A stretch of 64,000 nucleotides of DNA from assembly GCA_903813345.2 (NCBI GenBank), contig CAIIXF020000004.1:21736477-21800476 (forward strand), written 5' to 3'. The stretch is from Owenia fusiformis (lineage: Eukaryota; Annelida; Polychaeta; Sabellida; Oweniidae). Positions 1 through 12,194 of this stretch are shown piece by piece. The position numbers were made by a program, and so were the translations under genes. The notes under the pieces are model-generated. The model did no database searches and was not told the origin of the DNA. It saw only the letters and a program-made list of their open reading frames with translations. Position 1 is the stretch's first letter. Each line of letters begins with the position of its first letter.

Positions 1-275
1 ATGTGTATGTCAATATATAGCAATGTGTGTGTCAATATTGAGCAATGTGTATGTCAATATATAGTAATTTGTATGCCAATATATAGCAATTTGTATGCCA
101 ATATATAACAATGTGTATATCAATATATAGGAATGTGTACACTGTATGTCAATATATAGCAATGTGTATGTCATTATATAGCAATGTGTACATCAACATT
201 TAGAAATATGTATGTCAATATATAGCAATCTCTATGTCAATATAGCAATTTGTACAAAAGTATGTCAACATATAT
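1..275. repeat. 22-bp AT-rich minisatellite
   Basis: Degenerate copies of ATGTGTATGTCAATATATAGCA run from the window edge to about 275. Confidence 0.9.
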
Positions 276-379
276 AGCAATATTAACAGATCATATCATG
301 TTTTCCTTTGGGAGATATTAGGACAATAGTCATTCGTGCAGTCCTAGGGTGAATGTCCATTTCTACTCTAAGGTAGAAC

Positions 380-615
380 CCTCCCTGCCTGCAACTTACC
401 TCTCAGTCCCCGTGTTCTCTGCTGGATTCCTATATTTGATTTGATTAAGTATTGATTTTTTCTATATAGTCTAGTCTCTGAATAGAATCAGTATGCATAT
501 TAGGCCAGTAGTCACTGATACAATCTTGCCCTCCCTACCTGCAACTTACCTCTCACGACTTCATACGATCTTGCTTGATTCTGATATTTGGTCAAGTATC
601 TTTAATATATATAGC
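380..615. repeat. Two-copy ~90-bp repeat
   Basis: CCTGCAACTTACCTCTCA followed by a T-rich stretch occurs at about 388 and 538. Confidence 0.6.
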
Positions 616-3600
616 TTCGATCTTTATATTGCCTCCACTAACTAGTATCGGTACGTATCTACTATGTGACGTATATTGTGCCAAGTTGGCATACAACTGA
701 CTATGAATCAACTCAGAAACTGGAATCAACAGGTAATTTGACATTTAGCTGAAAACTAAACAATTATATCAACAACTAACAGTGTTTATCTCTATGGTGC
801 TTTGCAATATAAGTGTTCATTAGGTCTAGTCCAAAGGCCAATGCATAAAGCGTAATAGATAAACAATCTGTTTGATAAATTAGGGATGATTTCGTGATAT
901 TAATAATATTGTGGTTGTGGTCTGCCCTCCCCCCCCCCCCACCTCCTCCTTATAACAATATCCTGGATCGAGATTTCTCATTGGCGGATTGGGTGGGCCC
1001 AGAAAAAAAATTGGGCCCTAAAATTTTTTGCGCCAAAAAAGGCCTCAAGGTCCCAAAAAGTGGGCCTTTTTGGTCATTACTGGGCCTTTTAAGGCCTTAT
1101 TTTTAATTTCAGGCCAAATTTTGATGAAAATGGACCTCAAAATTTCAAAATTTGGGCCCGCTTTTGGGTTTTAGGGGCCCAAATTTTTCTCTGACCTGAT
1201 ATTTGCCCCCCCCCCCCTTGTGTTGGTTCCCAGATCCACCCCTGAACCCTACTCTCAAAATGAATTTGTTATTCAACAACTTCATATTTACTTTTGCAAT
1301 TACAAATGAATAGTATAAAACATTGTTTTTATTAACATGTTTTTTTATTTACATTTTTGTTACGGAGGTTAGATAAAAAATTGTATTCACACTGTCTTCG
1401 TTCATCCAACGAAGCAATTCCCTGTCACTAAAACACCACCATCTTTTGTTTAATTGAGGTGTGTGTTAAATTGACGGAGTTCTTTTTAATTAAGGGATTG
1501 CATCAAAAATAAGAAAATGAGATTCAAATGAAAAAGGTTAACAATTTTTCCAATTTTTTGGACGATCCTGTATGTAGTATATTAATATAAAACCAATGAG
1601 AGTAAGTATTTTAATTATCATCAGATCGACCAACACTGCGTGAAAAATGGAATTTCTAGACTAAGCACGTCTAGAAACTAAGTCTAAGCACGCCGGGTGC
1701 TTAGGCGTGACTAGTTTTGACACGTCTAGGTACGCGATGAAACCAACTCTAGACATCTCTAGGCACGTCTAAGCACACGCAGTGCAAAGACGTGCTTAGA
1801 GTGTGACAAAAAGTCTTGGCACGCCTTGAGACTGATGATTGAAATCTAGAATAAAGTAATTATCGAATCAGGTGAATGTATATTGTTATAAGCAATTATG
1901 ATCAACATTCATAATTTAGACATATTTTCACTGAAATATACTAATTTCTTTTTATCTTTTATCTATTTTATTTATTATTTTGTATAACGAACTGTTCACG
2001 TATACCATGACGTTTTACATATATGATTGAATAATAAATCACGTACTGTTTAAAGCTTGTAAAATACCAAACAAGCTGTACTTATAACTAGTAAAAATGT
2101 TTTTTCCCGGGCATCTATCAAGTTGTTACATCAAACCCCGGTATTAAGCAAGATACTAGAATAGTATTATTATTTTGCGTCAGACCAAATGGATGAAAAG
2201 ACTATGTGTTCATATTGTGTATGCAATGTATCATTATTAATTGATATAGGGCAGGGGCGAAGGCAGCTTTCATTCAGGATGAGGGGGGGGGTGCGATCGC
2301 CAAAAACTTTTCGGTTTTCAGTCACGGGGTTGCGATTGTTGCATAAACAAGCCATAAAAATATGATTTATTTTGAATTTTACAAACAATTCTTCAAAATT
2401 GAGCTTTTTTTCTCATGGTTTTATCTTTATTGCTTCGCCTATGGACGCAATTAGCATATTCATTTAAGTTGCCTCTCCCGGTAGATACGTGGAGATTCTA
2501 GACCATCCTACGTCTAGAAATTGCAAGAAATCCCACATTTGATGCAGTGATCATACTTGCGAATCATATTGAAAATAATCTTATTTAAGCAAACAAGAAT
2601 TAAAATACAGTGTACGTTACGCTAAAAACAAAAACTCCTTTGCACAATTACAGAACGATGATTCAAAATGGTGTTTTTGAAACCCTTTTTTAAAGAGTAC
2701 TTTCTCCTATAGTGCAGGAAATAATTGTTTGGACGGTGGTCGATATTACATACACCCCCCCCTCCATAAAATTAGTAACAGGATCCCTTTTTCGACCACC
2801 TATCTAATCAAAGCCTGATTATGATTGGCGATTTAGATAAATTCGTCAAATATCACAAATAACTGAACTACTAGATCTAGCATTGCAATTGAGGAAATAA
2901 TTAGATTTAAATATTGATATGCTTCGAAATGAAAACACAAGATTGCCAATCTAATGGAAGGGGTACGTAATGAAGACGCGATATTGTGTTTACCGCCCAT
3001 CGTCCATCGCTCGAAAAGAAAATCGCATTGTCCTGACCAATCCCTCTCACAAAAATCGCATTTACCTCAAAACTCGCTAACAAAAATTGAATTCGTAGAT
3101 CCCATTTGAAAATTAAGAGATTTTGAAACGAAAGGAGTATGAAGCTCTGTTTGAGCCTATTAAACACAGGCGAATGGTAATTTCATCATCATGCTCTGAC
3201 ACAGTTAAAGTCATAGACATCTGAGCAACAAGCGATTTTGTTTGGTCGCTGTTATATTGTTTCGTTGATTTTTTTTATGCTGGTGTGTTTATATTATTCA
3301 ATAAAATTTTAAGTCATCGGATATTTTGTAGACTTATGATATAAGACTTCTGGTTTTGTTTCATCATACAAAGTTTAGATATGGACTTCGAACTTCAGAT
3401 TTCATTGAAGAGAGTTAGGAATATCATGATCGGAATTGAATATGGCCTATGGTTTTATACCCTGTGACAACATGATATTAAACTCTGGCCCTCTGAGCCC
3501 TCGAGAAATGTATCGTGTCCCTTTGGAAGGGTTGGTGAAAGTCCCCCCCCGGGCCAAAAAGTCTAGATCTTTCAAAAGCGTGCAGCTTTTCACCATTGTG

Positions 3601-5500
3601 AGCACTTTTCAAATACACCATTAACCATTCCAATGATCGGGATACCATCATGTATTTCACCGGTCCATGTTATGTCGATGCACCATTGAAGACTCCTCAT
3701 TTTCCCAGAAGAACTCAAGTTCCTTCATAACCCCCCTATCATGAAAAATGGCATCTATTGCAGTTTTCTAAACCTGCATTCTAAAGGACGTAATCCAAGT
3801 TCCCCCCCTCCCCTATTCGCTCATGTTTATAATGTTCAGTGAAGATCATGATGATGCACATGTATACACGTGTCTGCTATGTACATGTATGATTACAATT
3901 GTAGAGTTAGAAATTGAAATGTTTCCCTTTGTCAAATTATGCATCTTATGTAAACCTGTTTGAACTAATAAAATACTAAAAATATGATAACTTCATTCGA
4001 AATGCATGCAATTCACTCCAATTATATTAATTTTCATTATAGGATAGGGAGAGTTTTAATTAAAAAATAGACTGTGGTTGTGATTTGGGAGGGGGTATAC
4101 TCTACTAAGGTGTTAGACCCAGCAATCTTCACAAATGGTGGCTACAACTTAAGTTCCAATTTATGAATCTCTCATTAAAATAAACAACTATTACTAAAGG
4201 TTCTTTCTGATTGCATTTTACCAATGAAATTATAATCTCTGACTAAACTCGACTTTAGATTTTAAGATATGAATTTTAGATCTCACTGTTATTTAACATT
4301 AAATGTCTAGTGTGGGATTGAGCGATAAATCTCCCGTCAAGACTAATGGAATGGCATCTCTTAGTCGGGCTCTTACTATGCTATTTGGACATTCAATCTC
4401 ACTTCTGACATTGCGTGTGAGGTACAATTTGATCAAAGAAATTCCAAAATCAAAATCTAGCAAATCGCAATCTTTGCCACAATCATTTATTCGGACATTG
4501 CATATACATCTATCGTTCCCAGGAAATTGTACATGTTATTAAAACTTCCAGTAATTCCGGAGACAAATGTATTATTTTGTTCTGTAGCGTCATTAGATGA
4601 TAGCAAAAAGTGATTGATTGATTGAACAATTTTTTTCCTTATTTTGTGTACCAATGTATAAGATGACATGATTTAGCATAATTACATAATAGTCTATGGC
4701 TACCCTTGCATTCGTCCGACTTCTAATGCTGCTAATCACCCATCCCCTCTTCACAAAACGACGACCTTTTAGCTGCTTTCCAAATGCAGGCCCGTAGCCT
4801 GGCTACGGGCCTGAAAATATTATATCTTGATCTATAATTTATAAACATGATTTTCTAGGTTCTAGGTTTCATGGGTCGTCATTCCCCCCGAGGCCTCCTT
4901 GAAACATACCGATTGCAATGTTTACCCATTTCAAACATGTCTCTGTGTCAAACAAACCAGGAAAACAGATAACTAGAAATGCATTAGGCCCAGGTCTTGT
5001 TGCCCCATTTTAGTAGCCACATTCTTACAGGAAATGTATAGATATCGGAGATATATATCTACATAAAAGTACTTTTTATTTTTATTATAAAGAAGATGTT
5101 ATCTGGATTGAGCATAAACTTAAACTTGAAAAACATCCGAACTCACCAACGACTTAATTATAGTGAAGGTATGGGGGGGGGGGGTAATGATTCCATCTTA
5201 TATTTTCTAGATTGGGCTCTATTTCTCTGTACCAGTAATCGGACTTTGCCCAGTAGCCGGAGGGCAAAAATATGATCAATGAATATAAATTGTAAAAAGT
5301 AAAAGATGTACCCCACCCGAATATGGTAACTGAGTTATTAAGGTCTAGTGTTCCATAAAGAGGATAAAACGTTCATTTATTCAAATTACGTTTTGATAGG
5401 TTTTTGAGGGGTAAACTAAAAGTAGACCTCTAATACGCCTTACTTTCAGGTCTAGACCAATAGTATGCCTCTTTTTAAAGGTTTTGTAATGGCGTAGACC
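616..5500. other. No gene recognised; dispersed repeat fragments and C/G tracts
   Basis: AT-rich DNA with homopolymer C or G tracts (910, 1205, 2285, 3543, 5170). Copies of a CTAAGCACGTCTAGAAA-type repeat lie at about 1660-1830 and 2490-2550, with relatives at 10570-10730. A palindrome at 4788-4815 (AGGCCCGTAGCC then GGCTACGGGCCT) looks like two abutting terminal inverted repeats. No exon with conserved protein sequence was seen. Confidence 0.6.
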
Positions 5501-5503
5501 TAC

Positions 5504-5675
5504 CCTGCGTGCAGAGTCTAGTTAAACTACGAAGACGTACCCTGCGTGCAGAGTCTAGTTAAACTACGAAGACGAAGCTCTTTTTTAAGAAGTGGAGTCA
5601 AACGAATGCAAAGGGTAACGAAGACGAAGCTCTCTTTTAAGAAGTTAAGTCAAACGAATGCAAAGGGTAGCGTAG
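5504..5675. repeat. Nested short tandem duplications
   Basis: TACCCTGCGTGCAGAGTCTA...ACGAAGACG is repeated at 5508 and 5535, then a ~60-bp block with GACGAAGCTCT and GTCAAACGAATGCAAAGG is repeated. Confidence 0.85.
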
Positions 5676-6483
5676 ACCAAATCATCTCCTTAAAGTTTTC
5701 TATTATAAGCATATAGACCAAAACTGCGCTTAAAACTTAACAATTATATATAGTCAAAATGACCAAATCTAAACCTGATCAACTGAGACAATTTTAGAAT
5801 GTACCTCAATGACAGGCCTATATAGACCAAAAGTGCGCATTAAAAACTCTAATGATTACACAAGTGGCCATAAGTACGCCTCAAAAACTCAAAAAAATTG
5901 CAAGCAACATCTGAGACTAACATAAAAGGTAACAAAAAATATTTTCCCTTATTTAAGTGTCAATAAATAATGTAGCTTGATCATTTGATTTCACATGCTG
6001 TTGGATAGGATATGAAATGATTCAAATACTAGTCCATGTCCGTGCGATTAGTATCAATTCATATAGTTTTGATTACAATCAGAATTCTCAATTTTGAGAA
6101 TTCACTTTCAAGTCACTTTTCCATTAATCTATCTGTAATCACTAATTAACTAGATCAATACATACTCGATTTCCTCTGCCCACCAACAACACTGTTATGT
6201 AAGGGCGGAAATAAATCACTGTGATCTTGTAATCGGGCATTTGAAAATGACTCCTAAATTTCCTCCATATCCATGGTAAGAGCCAAGGGTAGATGGGGGG
6301 GGGGGCTGGAACTCTTACTGGCCAAAATTTCAACATGCAGTTTTCATCATTTTTTGGACACTTTCAAAGAGCTCTTTGAATCTCAGGGCCGTTAGATGGG
6401 GGAGGGGGTGTCCAGATATCACTATATCTAGGATGTTGATCTGACATTATTTATGCCGGGATACCTTCTTGCACCCCCATCCT

Positions 6484-6571
6484 TAGCCTTTTCCAAGTCG
6501 GTATTTTTTACTTATCTGATCTTGAATAATAGAAATCAAGATAGGAAAAAGATACGACTTGGGCAAGGCTA
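6484..6571. mobile_element. Foldback MITE with AGCCTTGCCCAAGTCGG-type ends
   Basis: About 88 bp, almost wholly palindromic: left end TAGCCTTTTCCAAGTCGGTA, right end CGACTTGGGCAAGGCTA. Same family as 19675-19775. Confidence 0.85.
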
Positions 6572-6579
6572 CCCCATCC

Positions 6580-9500
6580 ACCCTATTCTAATCTTTCTGG
6601 AAGCTACTCCCCATGTGGTGCGATCCCATTCTGAAACTCATAGCATCTTTCTGTTTCACCTGAAACATCATCTCAGGACTGAGAAGAAATGAGATGTCAT
6701 GATGTGCGATCGTGGCATAACTTATTAAGCGAGCCCAAAAAATGTTAAGATTTATTTTGAATTTTACAAAAATTGATGCATCTTTCAAAATTCTTCAAAA
6801 ATGAGATTGAAACTTCAAATAAAAAAATTGAAAGCTCATTTCTTCTATCTAATGGTTATATTTTTATAAGCTTTTTTTTGGGGGGGGGTGCCTTCGCACT
6901 CATCGCAACGCCCCCCCCCCCCCTCTGCCGTCCAGAGAGAGAGAGAGAGTCCAGAGATAGTTTGCAAAGCGTGCTCACGGCTTTCCAAGGAAAACATCAC
7001 CAGTTGCAACTAGTGTCTTTTTTTCTTTTTAATTTTTTTTCTTTTTAAAGTTGCAACTAGTCTCTACAACTGTCACTGACTGAACATCACCTAGACACAG
7101 TTACATGTACATATTATGTCAAGGTGAATACAAAATATGCCCTTTTTGGAATGTTCAGGATTCACGATGGTCAGGACAACATTTTTTGCCGTTTTTCCTA
7201 TTATGATTACAACCAGCAGTTTCCTAGATAAACATGACAACCGGGAGATAGTCTTCGGGCTGACATCTCGAAGCTGTTGTTTATGACTTCAATACGGTAC
7301 ATCATTATTGATTTCCTCGCAAAGTATTCAAAAAACAATTCGTCTTTTGATAGGCTTTTTTCAAAAAATTTACACTTAGCTTACGTCATTTTAATTCATT
7401 CAAACCCAAGACTCGTGCAAATTATGTATTTGTAAATTGTATATTTACATTTTCCTAAATTAAATTATTTGAATGATCATCTTTACGATTCAAATGATTT
7501 GATATGGTGATCAGAAGTGTGCATTAAACAAAAAAGAAGTTCAAACAATACAAATCTGAAATTGCTAGAAGGCATCATGTGCCTCCCCAAGGCCAGTAAC
7601 ATATCTATGCAAATAAATAGTGTCGATCCACACGATAAATGGCTATAGGTCCTAATCTTGAAAGACTATTTCTAGACTACTCCACGGTATATCTTCTGTA
7701 ATCAAGGTGGTTCAGCAGTTATAAAAACAAGGAAGTATTTGGATTATAAGGAATTAATATTTTGTTTTCATTTGATAATATTTCATAATTGGTTCATGGG
7801 CATTCCATGCTTTGTTTAACAAATTTGAGACCTTTCCCCCGAAATTGTTTTTTTAAAAGTGAACCCCTTCACACCCCAGACCGCATATATAATGTACATT
7901 TTGTATATTTTACAGATATCACATCCACCAGGATTCATTATAGCAAAATAATAGTTCACAAATGAATCCAGCTGTGGGAAACAGCAAAAGTACGGCTTGA
8001 GAGGGAGGGGGTATGTATGTACCCGGCAAATATAAGGGCTTTAACATGGGATTTAGGGGTAGGTACATGCCCGGGTACATGTACAAGTAGGGTTTTGAAG
8101 GGAGGTTGAAGGGGTATGTTACCTTCAAAAGTAGGATTTTAACGAGGGTCAAGGGGTAGGCCCCGGTGTAGACACCCTGTAAAATGAGTCTTTAACAGGG
8201 GTTGAGGATTGATTGAAGATATTCTGGAAAAGCTTGGCTTTAACATGAATTAGGATGTTAGTTAAAGTAGGGGCTTAATGTGGTCTTAAAAAGCTCCAAC
8301 GTTCCTCTTAGGGCGGTTAGTCACAATTTTTTCTCTAAAACTCAATTGTATTGTTGTAGCCAGAATGTTTCGGGTCAAGAGACCAACTGCGAAACAAAGT
8401 TATCAAAAGGATTAATGCAAATGCCTTTTATATGAACAAAATGTCAACTACGGGGGAGTTTCCTGCCCCTGCGATCTTATTTGTCCATTTAGAATAAGAT
8501 AAACCATGTAACCAGGTCCATGTATTCCATTCTGACTGAATTTCAGATTCAATTTCAAATTAAGTTTATTATGTTCGAAATCCCGAATGTCCCCGGGAGA
8601 ATCTCTCTTCGAAATTATAATGTCAGATAGATACAAAATAATATTGATATAACTGAAGATACTTAATTTGGCTCCCGTTTTAATTAGACGGATTGACGGA
8701 GTCAGAAAATCCGCCAAATTAAAATCCGTCAAATTTCAGTTTGGAATTTTTGTCAAATGCACTTCAGAAATTAAACTTGTGGGGCCCCTTTTCCTGTCAA
8801 CTGAGCATGTCATCAACATATCATACATTATCCCAAAAGAAATACAGAAAATATCTTAGTATATACCCGTCCTAATGACATAAACCATGGGCTTTCAAGA
8901 GAATCTTTTGATAGCCCATGCATAAACATAGACAAAAATTAAACTTCAGTCCTGATTCCGCCAAATTAAATAGCCGCCAATATTTGAAATTGAGCAAATT
9001 CGTCAAATTAAGTAGCGTAAAAATAAGTGTATCTAAAGTATCTGTAAGGGGGGGGGGGTTGGCTCAAGGCATAAAGATTACCGGGAGATACAAACCGGAG
9101 AAATGGATGAGATGATGAATATGTATTGTATGTTTTCCAGTTTTAACTATGTTATTTGTTATTGGTCCTAATATGATTATAGGGACCACCAATATGTATG
9201 TGACAGTTTTGAAGTTCAAAAAACGGGTAAAATTGGTTAAAGTAAATTGTATATGATAATCAGATTCAAAGATACACAACTAAAATAACGAGGAATTAAA
9301 AATAGCCTATAGACCATGTAGACTGCAATCATGGACTCTCTTGAAAGCCAATGCTGTAATCAAGGTAATTTTGGGATATCCCGTCTTTGAAGAAGCAAAA
9401 ACGCAATCAAACAGTTAATTAGTTATTGTGTGGTCTAGATTACAGATCAAAGAAATCAATTCCAAGATCATTATTACTAATATGTATTTAGTTCGTTGTA

Positions 9501-9960
9501 TTTTTGAAAAGGGGTGCAAGAAAACTATGTATTAATATATCAAGGGCAGGGTGCTACTGAATCTGATAGTTAACGCGTATGCTAGTATGAGGGGCGACAT
9601 TTAAAGTAAAGCATTGTTTTAAATCCTGGGAAAATGCACTCCCCCATTTTGCAAATATTGTATGATGCCAATGAACCCTGAAATTTGTTTTTGTTTCCGT
9701 GAGCAATCAACAAATATGTTTATGAAAATCTTGTGAGTCCAGACATATGATTCTCATTCTGTCTCACCTTAGTGTTGATTAGATTTTATCCCCACTCTTC
9801 CGAGGTCTGTGTCTCCCTCATTTTTACCCTATATTCAGTTTCTTTTTAAACCAAATTTACAAATATCCGTTCACATATATAAATCAGTAGTTGTTTATGG
9901 CAAGATTATGTTTATAGATCATCAAAAATTAAGGTAGCGTATTCTGTAATTTCAACTATA
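6580..9960. other. No gene recognised; simple repeats and G/C tracts
   Basis: Contains long C or G runs (6878, 6910, 9050), degenerate ~50-bp repeats at about 8020-8290 and a small palindrome at 8887-8926 (ATGGGCTTTCAA to GATAGCCCAT). Several CCGCCAAATTAAA and CGTCAAATTAA words lie between 8690 and 9010. Nothing here looks coding. Confidence 0.55.
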
Positions 9961-9963
9961 TGT

Positions 9964-10245
9964 TAGCCCCCTCCCCTTCGCCGACAGTAATGTATTGTTT
10001 AAAATAATGCTGCATCCACCGGCCAATTATTCTTTCACGATTTTGAGCAGTTTTCGTGTGATTTTTGAACAAATATCAAATGTGACCCCACCCCTGGAAT
10101 AAGTTAGCCCCCCCCCCTCGCCGATAGAGATGTGTAGTTTAAAATAATACTGTATCCCCTGGCCAATAATTCTTTCACCATTTTGAGCAGTTTTCGTGTA
10201 ATTTTTGAGCAAATATCAAATGTGACCTCACCCCTGGAATAATTT
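9964..10245. repeat. ~142-bp tandem duplication with C tract
   Basis: TTTTGAGCAGTTTTCGTGTxATTTTTGA...CAAATATCAAATGTGACC appears twice, each copy preceded by TTAGCCCCC and a GCCGA(C/T)AG block. Related fragments with GTTTTTGACCATTTTGAGCAC lie near 21160 and 3580. Confidence 0.88.
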
Positions 10246-10954
10246 AAAAGTCATCCCCTTAGCAAATGCTGGATTCGGCCCTAGTACTTGTCAACGCGAA
10301 ATAATGGGTGTTGATTAGTGGAAATACCCATTTAAACAGACCCTCTTAATTTATAACAATTAACAATTAAGAAGCCACGTTGCGATGTACTTTTCGTGAC
10401 TCAAGTCGGATATAAAGTGAAAACATACTCTTTTTGATTTGATATCCCGTATTTAGCTAAAGCAAAACACGAAATATTAACACGTGCGGTAAATTATAAT
10501 TTAAATGTTTCCATATATAGCGCAAAATCTCACATGGCAATTTAATAACGACTAATTTTGTCTTGTGTCTAACCACGGCGTGCTTAGAGATTTCTAGACT
10601 CTAGTCACGCTCTGTCCACGCCAGCTCTAAGCACGTCTAAGTACGCCTAGAAATCTCTAGATACACGGAGTTCCTAGACCGACTAAGCACGTCTAGAAAT
10701 TACTAGAAATTCCACATTTGATGCAGTGCAATGTCCTGGCGGGTGCCATACGGTCATCGACAGATAGCCTTGCGATATCCGTGCGATATTCTTCATGATT
10801 TAATTGTGACTGCGAGCGTCGTACGGTGACTGTACTATTGTGACCATACTCACGGCGAAATCAAGGCATCGGGGAAAAGTCATCGGCGCCCGGTCGATTT
10901 AAAAATCATCGCGATCGGCCGGCCTCCGGTGCAAATGTGACCTACCTGTAGGCA

Positions 10955-11605
10955 TAAACCAATAAGATTGAAGACACGTCATTCCAAGCAACTGATGATT
11001 AATTTAAATAATGGCTGCCAGTCCTGCTTTCATAGCAGATCATGCCAGGGGGGGAGATCTCCCAAAGTTCAGCCTTCGTATTCGATCACGTGGCACTCAC
11101 GTGCTAGATCCATATAAGGCTTAGATGACCATATAGGAATCCAACTGATCGTTGTCCGCCATTTTGAATATCATGTGATAGATCCATATAAGGTTTGTAT
11201 GACCATATAGGAAGTTGTCCGCCATTTTGAATATCATGTGATAGATCCATATAAGGTTTGTATGACCACATAGGATGGCTAAGGGGAATCCCCGAATACG
11301 AAAGTATTATGGGAGCTACTCACTTCTTCTGAGATCATGTAATGCAATGAATTACTCTGGGTGGGCAAAGGATGTCCTTGAAGACCCTGCACAACGTTTT
11401 CCGGATTGACTGACAAAAGGTGTTCAACTCCGGTGGGACTCGAACCCACAACCTTTGAATAACTTGGATTGTCCCCTAGAAGTCCAACGCGCTATCCATT
11501 GCGCCACGGAGTCACCATGGGATATTGAACCAACCAATACATAATCGATACCCAATATTAATTTTGAACAATTAACAAGATAAGAACTTACCCGTAATTA
11601 TTGTA
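10955..11605. repeat. Segmental duplication carrying tRNA-Arg, copy 1
   Basis: Shares AAGATTGAAGACACG, CAACTGATGATT, CAACGTTTTCCGGAT, the tRNA gene and TATTAATTTTGAACAATTAA with 28195-28850. This copy has a ~330-bp insert (11041-11370) containing 61-bp repeats (AGATCCATATAAGG..GACCATATAGGA, 11098-11280). Confidence 0.88.
11425..11513 (-). tRNA. tRNA-Arg(UCU) with a 16-nt intron
   Basis: Read on the minus strand the gene begins GACTCCGTGGCGCAATGG (acceptor stem and A box), has TTGGACTTCTA with anticodon TCT, then a 16-nt intron GGGGACAATCCAAGTT directly after the base 3' of the anticodon, then ATTCAAAGG, the B box GGTTCGAGTCCC and the closing acceptor strand CGGAGTT plus discriminator G. The base pair at positions 1-72 is G-U rather than G-C. 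Introns at this place are usual in eukaryotic tRNA-Arg(UCU). It lies in a segment duplicated at 28.6 kb. Confidence 0.93.
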
Positions 11606-11726
11606 AAAACCATTGTGCTTGTCTGATAAAACCCGGGGATATTGCGCCACGGAGACGAAGACGACTAAGGAGACGACATACGAAGACGACATACGGAGAC
11701 GACATACTTCGATGGTAATCTAAACC

Positions 11727-12036
11727 CAATGACAACTCGACCAAGGTATATCAAACCCCAATGCAACTCAAATCCAGTCATACACCAATAAAATCCCCAA
11801 ACAGCAAACTTCATTTTATGTTTTAAACAAGCCCAGCTCCATTGAGACCCACTCCCCCAACTTTGTGTAAATGCCCTTGATCAATGACAACTCGACCAAG
11901 GCAAATTAAACCCCAATGCAACTCAAATCCAGTCATACACCAATAAAATCCCCAAACAGCAAACTTCATGTTATGTTTTAAACAAGCCCAGCTCCATTGA
12001 GACCCACTCCCCCAACTTTGTATAAATGCCCTTGAT
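11727..12036. repeat. 155-bp direct tandem duplication upstream of the GST gene
   Basis: CAATGACAACTCGACCAAGG starts at 11727 and 11882; the two units are nearly identical through AAATGCCCTTGAT. It ends about 160 bp before the GST start codon. Confidence 0.93.
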
Positions 12037-12194
12037 TTAGAATCGGCGAACCGACAGCGTATAACTTCCTTATTTGTACTAGACGAGACTGATAAGTTGA
12101 AGTTTAAACCTGAAAGCGGAGGTAGGTACTAGTATATGATAAACAATGTGTACTACATACTAAAGGAAAACCACTCTGCAGTACACTTATCAAA

